The notes beneath the pieces were generated by a model. It was not told where the DNA came from. It saw only the letters and a program-made list of their open reading frames with translations, and made no database searches. From Fragilariopsis cylindrus CCMP1102 (taxonomy: Eukaryota; Bacillariophyta; Bacillariophyceae; Bacillariales; Bacillariaceae): a stretch of DNA of 64,000 nt. The position numbers and the translations under genes were made by a program. Of this stretch, positions 58,982 through 64,000 are shown piece after piece (the stretch's first letter is position 1; the number at the start of each line of letters is the position of its first letter). The DNA is taken from NCBI GenBank assembly GCA_900095095.1, contig FMBT01000344.1, forward strand, positions 1-64,000. Direction: 5' to 3'.

Positions 58982-60898
58982 CTATTTTCTACTCGATGCA
59001 ATAACGCTTCCTATTGTTGTCGACACAGAAAGTCGAGTTGTAGTTGTATTTTGAGAAAAGGAGGAATAATTTCTCTCCATATCAGGACTGCCATCGAGAC
59101 GAGGAGTCGTGTTGTTGGTCGTGTCAAAAACGAACAATTCTGACATTTCCATATACTGCTCGTAGACTACGTTCATTTATTGGTAAGACTTGTTGCTCAA
59201 CAGTTTCTATCATTGGACATAGTTCATCGTATATTTCTTTTATGGTAGGACGATCAAACGAATTCTGAGCCCAACCTCTTTTTAGTAGATTTCGTGAATT
59301 CCAAGGTATATCCATAGAGGGATATGGTCGTCCCTTATTTTCGCATACTAATATTTATGCAATGAACGATTGTATTTAGCATAAGGCTTTTGAAGACTGA
59401 GAATTTCAAAAAACATCTGAGAAAAAAAGAGAGATTGTTATTGCCCAATGCATCATAACAAAAAGAAAAGAATCATTAGTGAGCGAAACATCTTCATACT
59501 GTACATTCCATACATGCATCCAAACACCATTAATGACTATCTTTGATCTTACCATAGACCAACTATATACGTCAGTCTTTTGATTGTAGCAATATCCAGA
59601 AATCACCTCGGGTGACATATATCTACGTGTACCGACGGAAGACATTCGATACAGTGGATCATACCTTCTTCTCTTTATCAAATCATTGATGCTACTGCTG
59701 CTGCTACTACTACTATTACTACTGCTGCGTATACTGCTTGTTGAGTGATCGTCCCCATCGTTTCGTTGTGCTGAGCAGTTCTTATGATTGTAAGGTTTTG
59801 TTGGTAACTCTCTACAAAGTCCAAAGTCAAAGAGTTTGACGGTACCATCTACAGCTATACCGACATTGTCTGGTTTTAAATCTCGAAATACCATTCCAAG
59901 ACTGTGTATGTATGTTAATGCATTTGCTATATCTCGTGCGTATCGAAGATTTTTAATATAAATAGGTGGTAGCAGTTGCTGTTCTCCTACCGCCAGTATA
60001 CTACTTATAGTCGAACCAGCATCATCGGTGATACTACTACGTTTATTTACATGAATCCATCGAACTATCCGTTGTGTAAGTGTTTCTTCTAATTTTTCAA
60101 GAACGATAAAGAAATGTTCGGGATTGATAATGATTTTATTTTCTTCTTCTTTCTTTCTTCGTTGTTATTGTTGTTGTTTGCGATAGTACAACCTCCATTA
60201 TAACCAAACAATTGGACGATATTTGGATGAGATAGTCGTGATAATATTTCAAATCCTCTTAAACAGTCTGCAGATGCATGATTGAACACTTTATAGTTAC
60301 GTTCTGATAATAGATTCGGTCGTAAATGCTTAACAACATAACGAGAGTTCTCCAGTTTAGTATCTTGGCAGGTCTGATAGATGTATCCACGAGAATGACG
60401 TTCTTGTTGTTGGTGTTGGTGTTGCTCAATATTTGTTTCTTCTTTTTTTTTTCCTTTGACTTGATAATGCTTACTACAAGTTTTGTTTCGACGTCGAATC
60501 AGCCGGACATCATGTAGGTCACGAACTTCACAAAAAGCACCTGTTCCGACCAATTCTCCTAGGATCATTTCACAATAATCAAAGGATGCTGGAGCTTCTG
60601 CCTTTTCATTTCCATTGCGTATAATAGAAATTGTTTCTTGAGGGCGGTTCTTCTTCTTCTTCTTATCATTATTGGTTTTGTTTACTAACGTTAACGATCC
60701 ATGTGTATCTGATGGGCCTGATATCAACAATAGTGTTGCTGCGTCATTACATGCCATGTTTGCTGACGTTGGCGTTGACGTTGATGCTGCTGATGTCGTT
60801 GTTACTTCCTTTTTTGTTCTCATATAAACTAAATACCGTTTCAACGTACGGGAACAATACTGTATTGCTTTTGTTATTTGTGTAGTTTCCAATTTCAT
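58982..60898 (-). CDS. Protein kinase of the stramenopile FRDLKPDN type, frame breaks
   Basis: The intron at 59417-59552 is GT-AG. All catalytic elements are visible: glycine loop GELVGTGAFCEVRDL, Lys in YVVKHLRP, alphaC Glu in RGFEILSRLSHPNIVQLFGY, catalytic loop FRDLKPDNVG, DFG in LFDFGLCREL, and SPE in TRRYMSPEVISG. After the intron come MFFEILSLQKPY and RGWAQNSFDRPTIKEIYDEL. A His/Gln-rich insert separates the glycine loop from the Lys. The FRD in place of HRD is common in diatom serine/threonine kinases. The frame changes near 60150 (one base in a GAA/AAG run) and near 59350 (one T missing). A third change near 59170 may lead to the Thr-rich C-terminus ending at 58982, or the protein may stop near 59124. 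A likely active kinase; substrate unknown. Confidence 0.8.
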
Positions 60899-61862
60899 TT
60901 ATTTGCTGTCACAGCATGATGTTGACTTTTCTTTGTAAAATCAAGACGATACGATTTGGTACCGTTCGTTTTGGTTTTCACTTCTGTGCCATTTTCCTTA
61001 TTGATTGAGGGCAAGCCGATTTGAATGGCTCTTGACATACCAGGTACTACCAATTTCACACTTTAAACTGCCCTGTACACTTGTTGATCAGAGACAAGGT
61101 CAACGCATCGATACAGGCACATAAAATAATACGTAAATAAACCGGATGAAACAGCATCGATCACACATAATAATTTTGATGCCATCTCAGCTGTTTAAGG
61201 TCGTATCATCAGCGTGCGACTTCAATCTGCATCAGAATTTCTTGCTTTGGGGCGAGAAAGGAATATTTCGTGACACACTGATTCAAATCGACTCGACTAG
61301 TTCGATTATAGTGACGAGTCAGTTATTCTGCTTGTTGTTCCGCTGAAATCTAATTGGCCAAAATTTGCTTGTCATCATCAAAAGTTAGATACTATCATTT
61401 CGTGATTTTCGCATTTGTTGCGCGTAGGTTCTTCTAGCTGTATCGTAGATTCATTCGATTCGTAATAGAATGCACCTCTATATCATCACAAATCCTTTTT
61501 AAATTTATCAACAACAAGAGTTTATGAGTTCTACCTGGAGTGAATACTTTTTTCCATACGTCAAAATACAAGAGGAAGAGCAAGGTGAGGTAAGCATATA
61601 ATTCGTTTCGTTTCTTGAAAGCATTCATCGTTCGGTTCACATAAGCATAAGCGGGGAAGGTGATTCTTGTACTCCAAGTATTGCACTGAAAACGAACTCA
61701 CCCACCGTTTCCTTATCATTTTCTATGTACATTTCTCTATTTTGCACCAGTCGTTTTCTATTCTTTACATACTTTAAACAGAAAAGTTCCTTCGTAACTC
61801 GTGCCGAATTGAATTGAATTCCGAAGTACGGTGATTTGATTTGATTTTTCCTTTCAAATTCT
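60899..61862. promoter_or_regulatory. Divergent intergenic region, kinase / lipid-droplet-like gene
   Basis: About 960 bp with no supported gene. Minor open frames (61146-61346 plus, 61434-61640 minus) show no motif. A GATTT repeat lies close to the plus-strand start (61833-61847). Confidence 0.45.
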
Positions 61863-62825
61863 GTGTATTATATGAGTAGTTCCGAAGAACAAATAATCGA
61901 TACACCAATTGAGGAATCGATTGTTTCTCCTCCGAGTGGTGCAGAAAGTCTTTTCTTTTCTGGATTAGATACTTCATCAATTGATGCATCAACGTTATCA
62001 GAACAACTCAAACATAATAATAATACTCGTACGAATCGTCACCACCACCAACAACAAAGGAATGTTCATTCCGGTTCAATGACGAAAGGATCTATTGGTC
62101 TAGACGAATTTTTATCTTGTATCGAAAACGCGGATGATGATGAAACCGATGATAGCTTCGATACATGTACTGGTACCTATGAAAACTTATCGTCATTCAA
62201 TAATTCATCAAACTCACCCATAATTACCCATTCTCCTTATTCTATGGAAACGATAGACAATAATAGTAATAGTAGTAATAATATCATCATGGCAACTAAG
62301 ACTAAAAAATCGAAAGCTACAACAACCTCTTCCAGGAAAGTGTTTCCAGCTGACACGGCCGACGCAGTCCCTACGAAGACGGCTACTCCGGCACCAGCAA
62401 CACCAACACCACCCGTCGTTGATGGTGATCAAATGAAGGTTGATGCTGCTGAAATTGTTTATGGCAAGGCAAAAGATATCTTAGCATGGGGGAAAACTGT
62501 CCCTGTTGTTAAATTCTTCGTTGGTACAAGTGAAGCAGTTGCAGGGAAAGCATTAGAAGTTGTCGGTACAGATCTATCAACTGTTGATGGTAGAATCGGA
62601 TCCGAATTAACCAAATTTGATGGTAGTATTTTAAATCCTGCCATTACTGCAATTGCAAAGGTTCTTATGAATGTTGCTGGTAAATCAGAAGAAACTTTTA
62701 TGCCTATCATTACTGCTATGCTTTCTCCATTAGGAATGATGAAATCGAAAGCAAATGAGCAAACACCTGAAGCACATGTTGAAACTCCGGAAGTAACTGC
62801 CACGAAAATCAATGCTGTATATTAA
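61863..62825 (+). CDS. Low-complexity protein with amphipathic C-terminal domain, possibly lipid-droplet associated
   Basis: Single exon, 320 aa from ATG 61863; ATG 61872 (MSSSEEQ) is equally plausible. Residues 1-150 are acidic and Ser/Asn/His-rich without structure. A Thr/Pro/Ala linker (about 160-190) leads into a conserved-looking C-terminal domain of about 110 residues: AAEIVYGKAKDILAWGKTVP, VVKFFVGTSEAVAGKALEV, LSTVDGRIGSELTKFDG, NPAITAIAKVLMNVAGK and MPIITAMLSPLG. The alternating Val/Ala-rich amphipathic helices recall perilipin or REF/SRPP-type lipid-droplet proteins and the stramenopile lipid droplet proteins described in diatoms. I cannot confirm membership. No signal peptide or transmembrane helix long enough to be certain. 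Confidence 0.6.
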   Translation: MYYMSSSEEQIIDTPIEESIVSPPSGAESLFFSGLDTSSIDASTLSEQLKHNNNTRTNRHHHQQQRNVHSGSMTKGSIGLDEFLSCIENADDDETDDSFDTCTGTYENLSSFNNSSNSPIITHSPYSMETIDNNSNSSNNIIMATKTKKSKATTTSSRKVFPADTADAVPTKTATPAPATPTPPVVDGDQMKVDAAEIVYGKAKDILAWGKTVPVVKFFVGTSEAVAGKALEVVGTDLSTVDGRIGSELTKFDGSILNPAITAIAKVLMNVAGKSEETFMPIITAMLSPLGMMKSKANEQTPEAHVETPEVTATKINAVY

Positions 62826-63470
62826 AATGGAATGGAATCCATGTGATGTAGAAGTTTAATGTAGAAAAAGAGAGAGAGAATTTGAACATCAAAGAAATTG
62901 CGCCATCTTCTTTACTTGTTCTTATTATTGAGTATGATTATCTATCCGAGAGAGAAATAAGAGAGTGAAAAACCCTGAGAAATATAGATATTTTACCAAA
63001 AACCGAAGAATGATTGATAATATAATATATATAATATATAAATATTTGTATTTACTTGCTTTTCAAGGAATGCATTACAGTAACTTAGAGAAAATACCAT
63101 TTTAACTACTGTACTGTCTAGGATTTTCTTAACACGTGTTAAAACGACGATTCGAGTCGTGTTATTTTAGGCATAACCCAATCAGTATGCAGTGCCTATT
63201 AAAACATTTATGAAACTATGAAGATAAAAGAATGCATACCGTACAGTAGCTCGTCTCCTGAAGGTACAACTGCACTTTAACTTACTTGAAATAGAAAGGG
63301 ACACAACATAATGAATAATACACACCCATTACCGTGACTACTTGACAATTCAACGAAGCTACATCTAAACTACCTGCGTTCGAGAAGACGGCAAGAACCA
63401 AGCAAAGCTAAATTGCGCCAACGAAGAAGAAACTTAATCAATTCAAAATTTATATAATCGATTTAGAATC
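62826..63470. other. Intergenic
   Basis: 645 bp upstream of the TPR gene. A TATA-rich block (ataatatatataatatataa) lies near 63019-63041. It is more than 400 bp from the start codon, so it is not assigned as a TATA box. Confidence 0.5.
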
Positions 63471-64000
63471 ATGACCATAATCGACATTGACGGTGGCACT
63501 AATAATTCTTCGAATACTACTAGTAGCACAGATTGGATCGGATGGAAGGAGCGTGGGACACAAGCATTCAATCGCGCTGATTATGATGTCGCATTACAGG
63601 CATACGCTCAGGCAACTCATCAGGGTAGTAATAATACTGGTCCTTCGACGCTTGATCGACAAATCCTTCTTAGCAACATGGTTGCCTGTCGATTAAAATT
63701 GGGAGGAAAGGCCCAGGCCGAAGCTGCAGTCGTAACAGCAAAGAAGTGTATTGCGTTGAATGATAAATGGGCGAAAGCACATGTCCGTTTGGGAAGTGCT
63801 TATATCATGTTAGGTGGAGACGAATCAACATATTCAAACGATGCCTGTAATGCTTTACAACTAGCATTGCAACTCTCGGGCGGAAATAATCCAACCGCAC
63901 GAGATATGCTAGTACAAGAATTAAAGTCGCGTGATCGTCGCCATAATAGCAGCAGTAATAGTAGTAGTAGTAGTAGTACACCTTCACCTTCCGCACCGCC
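63471..64000 (+). CDS. TPR co-chaperone-like protein, 3'-partial
   Basis: An open frame begins at ATG 63471 (MTIIDIDGG) and runs off the end of the window without a stop, 176 codons visible. After an Asn/Ser/Thr-rich start come three TPR helical pairs: DWIGWKERGTQAFNRADYDV with ALQAYAQA; RQILLSNMVACRLKLGG with QAEAAVVTAKKCIAL; then DKWAKAHVRLGSAYIMLGG with NDACNALQLALQL. Single-repeat spacing and the N-[KR]A-like positions resemble the TPR clamp of Hsp70/Hsp90-organising proteins. Next is a Ser-repeat linker, 63947-63977, encoded by AGC/AGT. The rest of the protein is outside the window; a J-domain or further TPR block downstream would fit but is not seen. Confidence 0.8.
   Translation, partial: MTIIDIDGGTNNSSNTTSSTDWIGWKERGTQAFNRADYDVALQAYAQATHQGSNNTGPSTLDRQILLSNMVACRLKLGGKAQAEAAVVTAKKCIALNDKWAKAHVRLGSAYIMLGGDESTYSNDACNALQLALQLSGGNNPTARDMLVQELKSRDRRHNSSSNSSSSSSTPSPSAP

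Overview
This 64 kb window is nuclear DNA from a eukaryotic alga, almost certainly a diatom. Genes are split by short GT-AG introns, all three stop codons are used, and spacing is compact with AT-rich intergenic DNA. Several proteins begin with a signal peptide followed by a hydroxylated segment with Phe at the predicted cleavage point (CCSA/FSF, CNS/FIS, QS/FGF, ES/FGF, ES/FSS). That is the bipartite plastid pre-sequence of algae with a red secondary plastid. A kinase with the FRDLKPDN catalytic loop fits the stramenopile expansion. The species cannot be fixed from the sequence; a pennate diatom is a reasonable guess.

Layout. 1-3.3 kb: 3' end of Utp7/WDR46 and a decayed phosphohexomutase. 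4.5-11.6 kb: coiled-coil zinc-binding protein, FAM210/DUF1279 mitochondrial protein, a seven-exon cyclophilin with a myristoylation-type N-terminus, and prefoldin subunit 3. 11.6-13.6 kb: gene-free repeat-rich stretch. 13.7-16.9 kb: two-pore channel (TPC) with EF-hands. 18.4-21.0 kb: ferric reductase/NADPH oxidase pseudogene. 21.5-26.3 kb: three consecutive genes with plastid-type leaders (glyoxalase I and two unknowns). 26.8 kb: small coiled-coil protein resembling kinetochore Nnf1. 28.6-32.8 kb: RAD5/HLTF-type SNF2-RING helicase. 33.4 kb: hypoxanthine phosphoribosyltransferase. 35.3-38.3 kb: COG4. 38.7-41.1 kb: SMARCAL1-type helicase. 41.4-45.2 kb: plastid RRM protein and plastid ClpR-like protein. 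45.8-47.1 kb: thioredoxin-fold acidic protein. 48.2-49.5 kb: polyubiquitin. 50-51.4 kb: Rossmann-fold SDR. 51.7-56.9 kb: exportin-5/HASTY. 57.6 kb: unknown gene. 59-60.9 kb: protein kinase. 61.9 kb: candidate lipid-droplet-like protein. 63.5 kb to the end: TPR protein, cut by the window edge.

Most genes serve housekeeping functions: ribosome biogenesis, chaperones, nuclear export, Golgi tethering, fork repair, purine salvage and plastid proteostasis. They are often arranged as divergent pairs with 0.4-1 kb between start codons. There is no operon-like pathway and I did not find a clear new biological system.

The strongest cross-cutting signal is technical. At least eleven loci carry one or more small frame breaks inside otherwise conserved coding sequence, several of them one base short in a homopolymer. 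Many of these look like consensus errors. Two loci, the phosphohexomutase and the ferric reductase, look like real pseudogenes. The best biological leads are: the cyclophilin with 9-nt and 15-nt microexons and two related introns; the polyubiquitin gene with only six coding bases in exon 1 and a broken last unit; the catalytically dead ClpR; two fork-remodelling helicases 6 kb apart; and the long intergenic poly-G/C tracts.
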